From Thinopyrum elongatum (lineage: Eukaryota > Streptophyta > Magnoliopsida > Poales > Poaceae), in contig CM022303.1 of assembly GCA_011799875.1 (NCBI GenBank), forward strand, positions 282,058,850 through 282,122,849: a stretch of DNA of 64,000 nucleotides, given 5' to 3'. Under the pieces are notes generated by a model. It ran no database searches. It worked only from the letters and a program-made list of their open reading frames with translations, and was not told where the DNA came from. How positions within the stretch are numbered: position 1 is the stretch's first letter; each line of letters starts with the position of its first letter. Position numbers and translations under genes: made by a program. Positions 1-11,619 of the stretch are shown here, in pieces.

Positions 1-429
1 ATCCCTCTTAGGGGGGATATCACATCTAGGGGGAGCTTTGCTCTAAGAATTGAGCTAAAGCAACTCTAATGGTGTGAACACAACAATGCTTTATGTAAAA
101 GTGGTAACCCCACTTGTGCTTGAACGATGAGTATGACCTATGATCAAATGTTCTCATTTGACTCCTAAGTCAACATACTCATATATAGATGACCTAGTCA
201 TCGTTAATTGCTTGATAGATGCTAGAGTGTATGTGCATGCTTTGTCACATGTTTCATTTGCTATCTTATTGTGTGAGCATGTTGGTTGCATAATTTTCTC
301 CATTTGAGGACATCCATTTGTAGTTTTGATTGTTTGGTTTTTGTTGGCCAAATGGATGGACATGAATGCCTAAGTACTCCCTCTAGCTATCTATGCCTTT
401 TCTCTTCTCAAATTCTATTAATGCTACAT
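1..429 (+). other. Internal noncoding region of element A
   Basis: AT-rich sequence with a G-run (AGGGGGGAT, AGGGGGAGC) near the left edge. No convincing reading frame is seen; the short frames here look accidental. It lies upstream of the promoter-like region of the element A gene. Confidence 0.5.
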
Positions 430-1270
430 CACAAAATTTGAACAAGTCTTTTTCGGACCCTCCGGGCGAGGAGCACTCGGAGCCACCGATCCGTCAAGGG
501 CTGACTTCCAAAACCTCTTAGTGAATTTCGGTCAGACCAACACATTCATATTCGGTCCCATCGAAACCACTAAGTTGATCTAGGTTTTCACCTCGGTGCC
601 ACCGATTAGAACCATTCGGTCTCACCGAATTGCAGCAACTGCAAGCAGTTTTGCATCTCGGTGCCACCGAACCGTTCCACTCGACGCCACCGACAGCTAA
701 TGGGTATATATACCGTGGCCCGATGTTTGGAAATTCCTTCAAACACTCGAGCCCTCGCCCCCATTGCTGCCGCTCTTGGTCTCCGGATCGTCACCATCTC
801 CACCTGTGCGCCATCATCGCAGGTCTCCGCCGCCGTCGATGGAAATCGCATTCGCCGTTGTCGCCGTAGCGAGCCATCACCAAGTTAGGGTATGGTTCGA
901 CCCCTTTGTGCAATTTCTATTCTCCGATTCAATGCACAAAGTAAATGCCTGTATTCTTGCCACGATTGAAAGCTTCCTATCCACACAAAAACTCCATTAG
1001 ATTAGATTTGATGCAAAATCTTAGGGTTAGGTTTCCGCCAAACTCATCTCAGACCGACCGAAATGAAGTTTTTGGTCCCACCGATTGGCTCAGGCCATTG
1101 CACTAAGTACAACTCGGTCTGACCAAAATGTACTGATCGGTGAGACCGAAAGCAATTTCTCAGTGAAACCCTAGCATCTCGGAGTCACCGAACTGCAACT
1201 TGGTCTGACCGAAACTGCATGTTTAGACTCTGTTAAGTGCTTCAGTGTCACCGAGATTATCACATCGGTA
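430..1270 (+). repeat. CGGTNNNACCG-type motif array around an internal promoter
   Basis: About fourteen degenerate copies of an inverted motif with the form CGGTNNNACCGA occur here, for example CGGTGCCACCGA near 595 and CGGTCTCACCGA near 618. About seven lie before the TATA box at 705-712 and about seven after it. The same type of array precedes the TATA box of the 3' LTR (11620-12000), although the surrounding sequences do not align. Confidence 0.75.
705..712 (+). promoter_or_regulatory. TATA box of the element A internal gene
   Basis: TATATATA lies about 690 bp before the gene start. It is followed by a C-rich leader (745-870) and a probable leader intron that ends in a pyrimidine stretch and CACAG at about 1383, just before the ATG at 1399. 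The TATA role and the intron are inferred from composition. Confidence 0.45.
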
Positions 1271-1398
1271 GCTCTGAAATGCTTTCTGCAGAAAACTAAA
1301 GTTAAGATTTTGAATCAATTTTTGCAAAAACCAGTTTTCTTTTGTGATGCTCATCCTACTCTACCTATATCCATCTATTCACAGGACCAGTTGCAAAG

Positions 1399-1962
1399 AT
1401 GTCAGAGGCCAGTGATAGTCAGAACAGGTCAGAGAAGGAAGTCAACCTCAGTGAGGGCACAAGCCCTAGTAGTAGCTATGATGAGGGTAGCAGAAGCACC
1501 CCTAGCAACTTGCCAAAGGCTACTACCAGACAGAGGAAGAAGAGGAATTCTGACAGTGAAGATGAGGATTTTGTGGTTGAGGAAGAAGTAACTTCCAAGA
1601 AGAAAGTGGTCAAGAAAGAGTATGTTGATGCTGCCACCACCAAGCCTGGCCTACACAAGAAATCTCCTACTAAAAGAGCCCCTATGTCCAAGGTTAGGCA
1701 ATCCACTTTTGCTCAAGAACAAGTGAAGCCAGCAAGTGGTGCTGGAGGAAAGGTCAGCAAGAAGAAAGAAAGGAAAAGAGGAAGATGGTGCAAACTTGTT
1801 GATCCACTGGCTGAATTTGAAAAATATACTTTTGATGAAGATGAGGAGGAGGAAGAAGCTGTTGTACCACCTGCCAAGTCTCAAAAGTTGATGGCTGATG
1901 CCATTAAGACTTGTGTTGCTCCTTCCAAGCCCAAGACAAAACCTCCACCTGCTGCACCCAAG
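1399..1962 (+). pseudogene. Element A internal gene, 5' part, split by element 1
   Basis: The frame opens at an ATG after a probable splice acceptor and encodes about 188 residues: a Ser/Asp/Glu-rich start, then Lys/Arg-rich basic blocks (for example RQRKKRNSDSEDEDF near residue 45) and an acidic run EDEEEEEE. At 1967 the TGATACG LTR of element 1 begins and adds foreign codons up to a stop at 1998. The gene resumes at 9192. The N-terminal part is low complexity, charged and probably disordered. Its function is unknown; it resembles proteins of plant non-autonomous LTR elements rather than a host gene. Confidence 0.75.
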
Positions 1963-1966
1963 TTAA

Positions 1967-3547
1967 TGATACGTCTCCAACGTATCTATAATTTTTGATT
2001 GTTCCATGCTATCATATTATCTGTTTTGGATGTTTTATATGCCTTAATATGCTATTTTATATTATTTTTGGGACTAACTTATTAACCTAGAGCCCAATGA
2101 CAGTTTCTATTTTTCCTTGTTTTTGAGTTTTACAGAAAAGGAATATCAAACGGAGTCCAAACGGAATAAAACTTTTGCGATGATTTTTCTTAGACCAGAA
2201 GACACACATAGGACTTGGAGAGGAAGTCAGAAGAGTCCCGAGGGCTCCACAAGCCCTCAGGGCGCGCCCTAGGGGGGCGCCCCCAGGCTTGTGCCCCCCC
2301 GGGAGTCGTCCAACCCTAATCTTTGGCCTATAAATTCAGAAATATTCCCAAACCACCAGAAGCGTCCACCAAAATACTTTTCCGCCGCCGTAACCTTATG
2401 TACCCATGAGATCCCATCTTGGGGCCTTTTCCGGCAATCTGCCAGAGGGGGATTTGATCATGGAGGGCTTCTACATCAACCCTATTGCCCTTCCGATGAA
2501 GCGTGAGTAGTTTACCACAGACCTACGGGTCCATAGCTAGTAGCTAGATGGCTTCTTCTCTCTCTTTGATCTTCAATACAATGTTCTCCTCGATGTTCTT
2601 GGAGATCTATCTGATGTAATATTCTTTTGCGGTGTGTTTGACGAGATCCGATGAATTGTGGATTTATAATCAGATTATCTATGAATATTATTTGAGTCTT
2701 TTCTGAATTCTTATATGCATGATTTGATATCTTTGTATTTCTCTTTGAATTATCGGTTTGGTTTGGCCAACTAGATTGGTTCTTCTTGCAATGGGAGAGG
2801 TGCTTAGTTTTGGGTTCAATCTTGCGGTGTCCTCACCCAGTGACATAGTAGGGGTAGTGAGGCACGTATTGTATTGTTGCCATCAACGGTAAAAAGATGG
2901 GGTTTTCATCATATTGCTTGATTTTATCCCTCTACATCAAGTCATCTTACTTAAAGCGTTGCTCTGTTCTTATGAACTTAATACTCTAGATGCAGGCAGG
3001 AGTCGGTCGATGTGTGGAGTAATAGTAGTAGATGCAGAATCGTTTCAGTCTAGTTGACACGGACGTGATGCCTATATTCATAATCATTGCCTTGGATATC
3101 GTCATAACTTTGCGCTTTTCTATCAATTGCTCCACAGTAATTTGTTCACCCACCGTATGCTTTCTTTCAAGAGAGAAGCCTCTAGTGAAACCTATGGCCC
3201 CCGGGTCTATTTTCCATCATATATTTTCAGATCTATAAACAAAAAAAAACCAAAAAATACCTTGCTGCAATTTATTTACTTTTATTTAGTTTTAGTTTTA
3301 GTAATCTTTTATATCTATCTCTATCAGATCTCATCCTTGCAAGTGACCGTGAAGGGATTGACAACCCCTTTATCATGTTGGGTGCAAGTGTTTGATTGTT
3401 TGTGCAGGTGCATAGATTGGAGACTTGCGTGTACCTCCTACTGGATTGATACCTTGGTTCTCAAACTGAGGGAAATACTTATCTCTACTTTGCTGCATCA
3501 CCCTTTCCTCTTCAAGGGAAAAACCAACGCAAGCTCAAGAAGTAGCA
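1967..3547 (+). repeat. 5' LTR of element 1
   Basis: Starts TGATACG and ends GAAGTAGCA. It aligns over its whole length with 7623-9190. Homologous LTRs in the window are at 23457-24689 (internally deleted), 39142-40720 and 55466-56035 (cut short by CACTA). Confidence 0.93.
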
Positions 3548-3558
3548 GGAAGAATTTC

Positions 3559-3576
3559 TGGCGCTGTTGTCGGGGA
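3559..3576 (+). promoter_or_regulatory. Primer-binding site of element 1 (tRNA-Asp type)
   Basis: TGGCGCTGTTGTCGGGGA starts 11 bp after the LTR end and matches the complement of the tRNA-Asp 3' end (TGGCGCCGTTGCCGGGGA) with two changes. The same site is at 29929, 37071 and 40732. Confidence 0.85.
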
Positions 3577-3752
3577 GGTTCTACATCAAGCCTACCAAGT
3601 ACCCACCATAAACTCTCATCTCTTGCATTACATTATTTGCCATTTGCCTCTCGTTTTCCTCTCCCCCACTTCTAAAACATTTTCAGAAAAACACAAAAAG
3701 ATTTGCCTTTTTATTCGCCCTTCTTCCGTTCGTCTTTTGCTTGTTTGCCCGT

Positions 3753-4363
3753 ATGGCTCAACCCAAGAGCTTTGATCCTTACTATAGGAAGTTGGAAGAG
3801 ATTGAAAATAATGCTAAAAGTTTCATGTCCTTACAATTTGAGCATAATAGTTTCTTTAGGAATGAACTTAAAGAGCAAAAAACCATGATGGAGTATATTA
3901 ATAAAGAGCTTGATGATGTTACTAAGGAATTTTATGGTCTTAAATCTCAATTTGTTCATCTTGAAAATTTAGTAGGCCAAATTTCCGATAAGCAAACTAC
4001 TTTGGTAAATAAGATGGCTGCTAAACCGGAGTCGTGCGAGAATAATGTTGAAGATCTTAAAGTGGTCGGTGTGACTCTTATTGAATCTTTGTTTTCTAAT
4101 ATAAATCTTGATAAAGATGGGACTAGAGATGAGTCAACTTTAGCTAGAAGGCATCCCAATGATTCGGAGTTTATAGATCTTAATGCAAAAATTGATAAAA
4201 GTGGGATTGGAGAGGTCAAAACTTTAAGTAGCGATGAACCCACTCTTTTGGATTTCAAGGACTTTAATTATGATAATTGTTCTTTGATAGATTGTATTTC
4301 CTTGTTGCAATCCATGTTGAATTATCCTCGTGCTTACAATCAAAATAACATATCATTGATGTT
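3753..4363 (+). CDS. Gag-like coiled-coil protein of element 1
   Basis: The frame from the ATG at 3753 encodes about 204 residues. The first half is Glu/Lys-rich and likely a coiled coil (residues about 10-90). The second half is acidic without a recognised motif, and no zinc knuckle is seen. I chose the ATG at 3753 over the upstream one at 3741 because the leader before it is typical LTR-proximal noncoding sequence. The frame ends at TGA 4365-4367 just as the protease-like frame begins. Comparison with element 2 (12839-12905) suggests about 13 bp were lost near 4348, which uncoupled one ancestral gag-protease frame. The gag role is inferred from position. Confidence 0.6.
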
Positions 4364-4882
4364 ATGATGAAATCTTTTGAAGAAAAACTTGAGTTGGAAG
4401 TTTCAATCCCTAGAAAGCTTTATGATGAGTGGGAACCTACTATTAAGATTAAAATTAAAAATTATGAGTGCCATGCTTTGTGTGATATGGGTGCTAGCGT
4501 TTCCACGATTCCAAAAACTTTATGTGATGTGCTAGGTTTTCGTGAATTTGATGATTGTTCTTTGAATTTGCATCTAGCGAATTCCACTATTAAAAAACCT
4601 ATGGGAAAAATTAATGATGTTCTTATTGTTGCAAATAGGAATTTTGTGCCCGTAGATTTTATTGTGCTTGATATAGATTGCAATCCTACATGTCCTATTA
4701 TTCTTGGTAGACCTTTCCATAGAACGATTGGTGCAATTATTGATATGAAAGAAGGAAACATTAGATTTCAATTTCCATTAAGGAAGGGCATGGAACAATT
4801 TCCAAGAAAGAAAATTAAATTGCCATATGAATCTATTATGAGAGCTACTTACGGATTGCATACCAAAGATGACAATACCTAG
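4364..4882 (+). CDS. Retropepsin-like aspartic protease domain of element 1
   Basis: The 172-residue frame has the plant Athila-type protease signature: LCDMGASVS with the catalytic Asp-x-Gly-Ala near residue 42, and later CPIILGRPF, the flap-side ILG motif, near residue 116. This domain normally cleaves the retroelement polyprotein. The ATG at 4364 is probably not a native start, because the homologous frame in element 2 is continuous with upstream gag. No reverse transcriptase follows; about 15 bp after the stop begins the conserved CCTAGCTAGG block. Met replaces the usual Thr/Ser after the catalytic Asp, as in many Athila-like copies, so activity is uncertain. Confidence 0.8.
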   Translation: MMKSFEEKLELEVSIPRKLYDEWEPTIKIKIKNYECHALCDMGASVSTIPKTLCDVLGFREFDDCSLNLHLANSTIKKPMGKINDVLIVANRNFVPVDFIVLDIDCNPTCPIILGRPFHRTIGAIIDMKEGNIRFQFPLRKGMEQFPRKKIKLPYESIMRATYGLHTKDDNT

Positions 4883-4896
4883 ATCTATTGCAATAT

Positions 4897-4944
4897 GCCT
4901 AGCTAGGGGCGTTAAACAATAGCGCTCGTTGGGAGGCAACCCAA
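4897..4944 (+). other. Conserved palindrome-hairpin block after the ORF (element 1 copy)
   Basis: Contains the 10-bp palindrome CCTAGCTAGG (4898-4907), then GGGGCGTTAAACAATAGCGC, then a hairpin TTGGG-AGGCAA-CCCAA (4929-4944). The block recurs just after the ORF in element 2 (13419-13467) and element 4 (41813-41860). Confidence 0.8.
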
Positions 4945-7622
4945 TTTTTTTTGCTACTGTTCTTCAATAAATACACATTATTACCTCTGTAGTAATTGTG
5001 TTTTGGTGTTTTAATTAGTGTTTGAGCCAAGTAAGACCTTTGGGATGGTCTACGATGATAGTTGATTTGATTTTGCTGAAAAACAGAAATTTTTGTGTCG
5101 AGTAACAGAATTGTTTATATTCACTTGAGCGTGGAAAAACTGTGAATTTTTTACAAAAAATTTATATGCAAATTTCCCAGGTTTTCCTAATTTTTCATAA
5201 TTTTTAGAGTCACAGAAGTTTGATCTTAATTCAGATCTTCACAGACTGTTCTGTTTTTGACAGATTCTGTTTTCTATGTGTTGTTTGCTTATTTTGATGA
5301 ATCTATGGGTAGTATCGGGGGGTATGAACCATGGAGAGGCTGGAATACAGTAGATATTACACCAATATAAATTTAGAATGAGTTCACAACAGTACCTAAA
5401 GTGGTGATTTTATTTTCTTATACTAACGGATCTCATGAGTTTTCTGTTGAGTTTTGTGTTGTGAAGTTTTCAAGTTTTGGGTAAAGATTTGATGGACTAT
5501 GGAATAAGGAGTGGCAAGAGCCTAAGCTTGTGGATTCCCAAGGCACCCTAAGGTAATATTCAAGGACAACCAATCATCTAAGCTTGGGGATGCCCCGGAT
5601 GGCATCCCTTCTTTCGTCTTCAATCCATCGGTAAATTTACTTGATGCTATATTTTTATTCACCACATGATATGTGTTTTGCTTGGAGCGTCTTGTATGAT
5701 ATGAGTCTTTGCTTTTTAGTTTGCCACAATTATCCTTGCTGTAAACACCTTTTGAGAGGGACATGCATGAATTGTGATTTATCAGAATACTCTATGTGCT
5801 TCACTTATATCTTTTGAGCTAGGCAATTTGCTCTAGTGCTTCACTTATATCGTTTTAGAGCACGACGGTGGCTTTATTTTATAGAAATTGTTGAACTCTC
5901 ATGCTTCACTTATATTATTTTGAGAATCTTTGAACAACATGGTAATTTGCTTAGGTTATGAATTTAGTCCTAATATGATAGGCATCCAAGAGGGATATAA
6001 TAAAAACTTTCATGTAAAGAGCGTTGAATACTATGAGAAGTTTGATTCCTTGCATATTGTTTTGAGATATAAAGATGGTGATATTAGAGTCATGCTAGTG
6101 AGTAATTGTGGATTGGTAGAAATACTTGTGTTACAGTTTGTGATTCCTGTAGCATGCATGTATGGTGAACCGTTATGTGATGAAGTCGGAGCATGATTTA
6201 TTTATTGATTGTCTTCCTTATGAGTGGCGGTCGGGAACGAGCGATAGTCTTTTCCTACCAATATATCCCCCTAGGAGCATGCGTGTAGTACTTTTTTTCG
6301 ATAGCTAATAGACTTTTGCAATAAGTATGTGCGTTCTTTATGACTAATGTTGAGTCCATGGATCATACGCACTCTCACCCTTCCACCATTGCTAGCCTCT
6401 CTAGTACCGCGCAACTTTCGCCGGTGCATTACACCCACCATATACCCTTCCTCAAAACAGCCACCATACCTACCTATTATGGCATTTCCATAGCCATTCC
6501 GAGATATATTGCCATGCAACTTCTACCATTCCGTTTATTATGACACGCACCATCATTGTCATATTGTTCTCATATGCATGAGGCATTCATATAGAGTCAT
6601 ATTTTGTTCTAGTATCGAGTTGTAATTCTTGAGTTGTAAAGTAAATAAAAGTGTGATGATCATCATTATTAGAGCATTGTCCCATGTGAGGAAAGGATGA
6701 TGGAAGCTATGATTCCCTCACAAGTTGGGATGAGTATCCAGACTTACAAAAAATAAAAGAGGCCAAAGAAGCCCAAATAAAAAAAAGAAAAAAGAGAGGC
6801 CAAAGAGCCCAAAATAAAAAAATGAGAGAAAAGAGAGAAGGGACAATGTTACTATCCTTTTACCACACTTGTGCTTCAAAGTAGCACCATGATCTTCATA
6901 ATAGAGAGTCTCCTATTTTGTCACTTTCATATACTAGTGGGAATTTTTCATTATAGAACTTGGCTTGTATATTCCAATGATGGGCTTCCTCAAATTGCCC
7001 TCGGTCTTCGTGAGCAAGCAAGTTGGATGCACACCCACTTAGTTTCTTTTTGAGCTTTCATACACTTATAGCTCTAGTGCATCCATTGCATGGCAATCCC
7101 TACTCACTTACATTGATATTTATTGATGGGCATCTCCATAGCCCATTAATACGCCTAGTTGATGTGAGACTTTCTCCTTCTTTTTGTCTTCTCCACAACC
7201 ACCATATTCTATTCCACCTATAGTGCTATATCCATGGCTCACGCTCATGTATTGCGTGAAAGTTGAAAAAGTTTGAGAACATCAAAAGTATGAAACAATT
7301 GCTTGGCTTATCATCGGGGTTGTGCATGATTTAATACTTTGTGTGATGAAGATGGAGCATAGCCAGACTATATGATTTTGTAGGGATAACTTTCTTTGGC
7401 CATGTTATTTTGAGAAGACATGATTGCTTTATTAGTATGCTTGAAGTATTATTGTTTTTATGTCAATATTAAACTTTTGTTTTGAATCTTATGGATCTGA
7501 ATATTCATGCCACAATAAAGAAGATTACATGGATAAATATGTTAGGTAGCATTCCACATCAAAAATTCTGTTTTTATCATTTACCGACTCGAGGACGAGT
7601 AGGAATTAAGCTTGGGGATGCT
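4945..7622 (+). other. Long 3' noncoding region of element 1
   Basis: About 2.7 kb without a supported gene; the frame at 5930-6196 is not preserved in element 4. It aligns with 13468-14575/21909-27387 (element 2) and 41861-43570/54416-55465 (element 4). It includes three TGCTTCACTTATAT repeats (5797, 5837, 5902) and ends in the polypurine-like AAGCTTGGGGATGCT before the LTR. Confidence 0.8.
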
Positions 7623-9190
7623 TGATACGTCTCCAACGTATCTATAATTTTTGATTGTTCCATGCTATTGTATTATCTGTTTTGGATGTTTTATATGCAT
7701 TAATATGCTATTTTATATTATTTTTGGGACTAACTTATTAACCTAGAGCCCAGTGCCAGTTTCTGTTTTTTCCTTGTTTTTGAGTTTTACATAAAAGGAA
7801 TATCAAACGGAGTCCAAACGGAATAAAACTTTCGCGATGATTTTTCTTGGACCAGAAGACACACGTAGGACTAGGAGAGGAAGTCAGAAGAGTCCTGAGG
7901 GCTCCACAAGCCCTCAGGGCGCGCCCCCTGGCTTGTGGGCCCCTCGAGAGTCCTCCAACCCTAATCTTTGGCCTATAAATTCAGAAATATTCCCAAACCA
8001 TCAGAAGCGTCCACCAAAATACTTTTCCGCTGTCGTAACCTTCTGTACCCGTGAGATACCATCTTGGGGCCTTTTTCGGCAATCTGCCGGAGGGGGATTT
8101 GATCACAGAGGGCTTCTACATCAACCCTATTGCCCTTCCGATGAAGCGTGAGTAGTTTACCATAGACCTACGGGTCCATAGCTAGTAGCTAGATGGCTTC
8201 TTCTCTCTCTTTGATCTTCAATACAATGTTCTCCTTGATGTTCTTGGAGATCTATCCGATGTACTATTCTTTGCCGGTGTATTTGTCGAGATTCGATGAA
8301 TTGTGGATTTATGATCAGATAATCTATGAATATTATTTGAGTCTTTTCTGAATTCTTATATGCATGATTTGATATCTTTGTATTTCTCTTCGAATTATCG
8401 GTTTGGTTTGGCCAACTAGATTGGCTCTTCTTGCAATGGGAGAGGTGCTTAGTTTTGGGTTTATCTTGCGGTGTCCTCACCCAGTGACATAGTAGGGGTA
8501 GCGAGGCACGTATTGTATTGTTGACATCAAGGGTAAAAAGATGGGGTTTTCATCATATTGCTTGAGTTTATCCCTCTACATCATGTCATCTTACTTAAAG
8601 CGTTGCTCTGTTCTTATGAACTTAATACTCTAGATGCAAGCAGGAGTCGGTCGATGTGTGGAGTAATAGTAGTAGATGCAGAATCGTTTCGGTCTACTTG
8701 ACATGAACGTGATGCCTATATTCGTAATCATTGCCTTGGATATCATCATAACTTTGCGCTTTTCTATCAATTGCTCAACAGTAATTTGTTCACCCACTGT
8801 ATGCTTTCTTTCAAGAGAGAAGCCTCTAGTGAAACCTATGGCCCCCGGGTCTATTTTCCATCATATATTTTCAGATCTATAAACCAAAAAACCCAAAAAT
8901 ACCTTGCTGCAATTTATTTACTTTTATTTTGTTTTTCGTTTTAGTAATCTTTTATATCTATCTCTATCAGATCTCATCCTTGCAAGTGACCATGAAGGGA
9001 TTGACAACTCCTTTATCGTGTTGGGTGCAAGTGTTTGATTGTTTGTGCAGGTGCTTAGATTGGAGACTTGCGTGTACCTCCTACTGGATTGATACCTTGG
9101 TTCTCAAACTGAGGGAAATACTTATCTCTACTTTGCTGCATCACCCTTTCCTCTTCAAGGGAAAAACCAACGCAAGCTCAAGAAGTAGCA
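7623..9190 (+). repeat. 3' LTR of element 1
   Basis: Starts TGATACG after AAGCTTGGGGATGCT and ends AGTAGCA. It differs from the 5' LTR by scattered substitutions and small indels (1568 against 1581 bp), so the insertion is not very recent. Confidence 0.93.
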
Positions 9191-9191
9191 G

Positions 9192-10724
9192 TCAACTACT
9201 CCAAAGAGATCCACAAGAAATATCCCAGCTGCTGAGAAGAACAAGGCCCAGTGCCTGAGGTCCAAGAGGATGATGAGCCACTAGTGCTCAGAAAACTAAA
9301 GCCAAAGATTCCAGACCACAATGATGATCATCCAGCGGCTGAGAACAGGAAGTTGAGAAAAGATGCAGGTTTGAGACTATGGAGGAAGACGGATCCATAT
9401 TCCACAAGGAGGAGGACTGCTGTTGACTATCGTTTCCATACCAGAGAACATCAGGACTTCTATGAGACTGTGTTGATGGACAAGAAGCCCATAGTCTGTG
9501 ATATGAAATGGGTTGATTGGGAATACATTGATGAGAATGAAGACTATTTTCCCCATGTTCATGAGAGCTTCAGGCTGAATGGAGTTGATACATTTGTTGG
9601 ACAGAAGCTCACCAAATGGAATGATGAGATGATTATGCAGTTCTACTCCACTGCCCACTTTTACCCAGATGGGGAGATTGTCTGGATGACTGAGGGAACC
9701 AGGTACCAGTCAACAATCTCTGAATGGGCTGAGCTCATCAATGCTCCAAAGGAAGAAGAAGATGATCTTGATGTTTATGGCAAACCCAGGAAGGATCACA
9801 ACTCCATGGCTAACATGTATAAGCCTATTCCTGATGCAGCTCTGGAGACTCACAAGCTTGGATCAATCTACTACCTGCTTGCTGGATTGACCACCATGAA
9901 CACCATCTTGAGGCATACTTTGTTGCCCAAGTCAGGAGATCACAGGATGATACGTGGTCATTCTATCAACTTGCTACACTTGTTTGATATTCCCCAAAAA
10001 TTCAAAGTCATGAGCTTGATAGTTGAGACGGTCAAGAGGACAGCAGCTGACCAAAAGAGGTCTTGTGGATATGCCCCACACATCAAGATGTTGATCAACT
10101 CCAAGGTTGGAACAAGGACATATCTGCTTGACAAAGAGCACCTACCTCTTAGGCCTAATTTTGAAGACAATGAAGTTGTCATGGATGCATCACATCCTAC
10201 TTCTGCAGAGGCCCAGGAGAAGATTGAGAAGGCAAAGGCTGCAAAAGCAGCAAAGGCAGCAAGTGCTCCAGATGCTTCAATTGCAAATCTCAAGACCAAG
10301 CAAGATCAGCTCACATATCTACTTGAGGCTATCATGAGGATTGAGGAGAGCTTAGCCACCTTGACTCAGAATCAGGAGAGCTTAGAGAGGATTGTTGAGA
10401 GCAAGATGCATGACCTTGATGTGAAGGTCACAGAGATTCAGACCATAGTTGAGAAGCTGAGGGATGATGCTGAGGACAGTGATGATAGACCCACTACAGA
10501 TAGATTCCAGTCAGTGCCTAGGGCACAGAGGTCTTCTGCTGAGCCAGTTGCAGACTTGAGACCTGCTCATTCTGCTCCTGCCACCACAACCACAGTTGCT
10601 CCTGCAGTATCTACTCCAGACTTCAGCTGAAGCATTTGCAGATGGACTCCTCTCCACGCCGTCTATGCACACCGGAGCTACAAGCCAGAAGACCCCTTCA
10701 GGAGCTCCCGGAGATCGTGCCTAG
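9192..10724 (+). pseudogene. Element A internal gene, 3' part (plant-transposon-protein-like domain and coiled coil)
   Basis: This continues the frame broken at 1962. One C appears to be missing near 9248: the frame entering at 9192 and the long open frame from 9251 differ by one base. The long frame (9251-10630, 459 aa) starts at a GTG, so it is not a true start. It contains a globular region at about residues 60-330 that I judge similar to the 'putative plant transposon protein' domain of grass retroelements, an Ala/Lys-rich linker, and a coiled coil at about residues 345-410. A second one-base shift near 10615 ends the frame early; the neighbouring frame runs on to TAG at 10722. The domain name is from memory and was not checked by search. 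Confidence 0.7.
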
Positions 10725-11261
10725 AGTGTCGTATAGCACTATACATTTTCAAACTTTTTGGTAACTTGTTGCCAAAGGGGGAGAAAGTGTATAGATCATA
10801 GGCTTCGAGAGAGAGTGGCTTTTGCTTTTGTTGGTTTTTCATTTTCCTTGCTTATTGCTAATTTGGTTTGGTTGTTGCTACTCGTTGCTACATTTGTGTT
10901 ATGCTCGTGAGATACTTTGTGAGATCATGTGTTTGATCATACTACGCTTAATGTGTGCTTGCATGATTATATCTATGAATGTTGTGCATGATCAGTCACT
11001 TGTATTTTTGGTGATGAGTGCATGTTATTTAACTCTTATCATTTTGTGCCCTCCACCAAGATGTATTTGACATGGAAGAGTGCCCCATGATCCTAATCGA
11101 TTGTGCATTTGCATTCAAACACAAATTCTAAGTAATGCACAAATTTAGGGGGAGCTCTTGCTTATCACATACTTCTCAAAGCGACGATGTATTTCATTCA
11201 TATTATCATTTGTCGAAGCTTTGATCTATATGTTGTCATCAATTACCAAAAAGGGGGAGAT
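10725..11261 (+). other. 3' noncoding region and polypurine tract of element A
   Basis: No gene is supported. Several AAGGGGGAGA-type tracts occur (10777, 11251). The last, at 11251-11260, lies directly before the LTR and fits the plus-strand priming site. Confidence 0.75.
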
Positions 11262-11619
11262 TGAAAGTGCAACTAATCCCGGGGTGGTTTTGGTAATTCA
11301 TAACAACATATAGCTCATTGAACTAATATCCATTCAAGTTTAATATTTCAGAAAGTTCAATGAATGGCATGGCATGGACTAGGAATGTGGACCCCTCAAA
11401 ATGCTAAGGACACATATTGGCAAAAGCTCAACACTCTTCGTTTTACTTTTAGTGATCCAAGATCACATTGAGTCCACAGGAAAGCCAATACTATTAAAAG
11501 GGGATGAGGTGTTGCTTAATGGCTTGCTTGCTCAATGTGCTTAGTGATATTGCTCCAAAGCCCTCAACCACTTTCTCATTCCAAATATGTCCAAAACCCA
11601 AAGTCAAACCCGGCCCCAC

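Larger units (their letters stand above)
1967..9190 (+). mobile_element. Element 1: complete Athila-like (Ty3/gypsy) non-autonomous LTR retrotransposon
   Basis: Two LTRs of the TGATACGTCTCCAACGTATC type (1581 and 1568 bp) flank 4.1 kb of internal sequence. The flanks GTTAA (1962-1966) and GTCAA (9191-9195) form a 5-bp target duplication with one change. The internal region has a tRNA-Asp primer site, a gag-like frame, a protease-like frame and a 2.7-kb noncoding tail. RT, RNase H and integrase are missing. The LTR resembles Sabrina/WHAM/Fatima-group families of Triticeae; the exact family is not settled. Confidence 0.93.

Noticed and set aside
2291..2506. Short frames in the element 1 LTRs (2291-2506, 7837-8151)
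   Set aside because: They recur only because the LTRs are copies. Their starts differ and no motif is present.
5930..6196. 88-codon frame in the 3' noncoding region of element 1
   Set aside because: The matching region of element 4 (about 42880-43130) is broken by indels, so the frame is not kept.
9251..10630. 459-codon frame as a host gene
   Set aside because: It lies between a promoter region and 3' LTR of the same element, starts at a non-ATG codon and continues the frame broken at 1962; it is an internal gene of element A.
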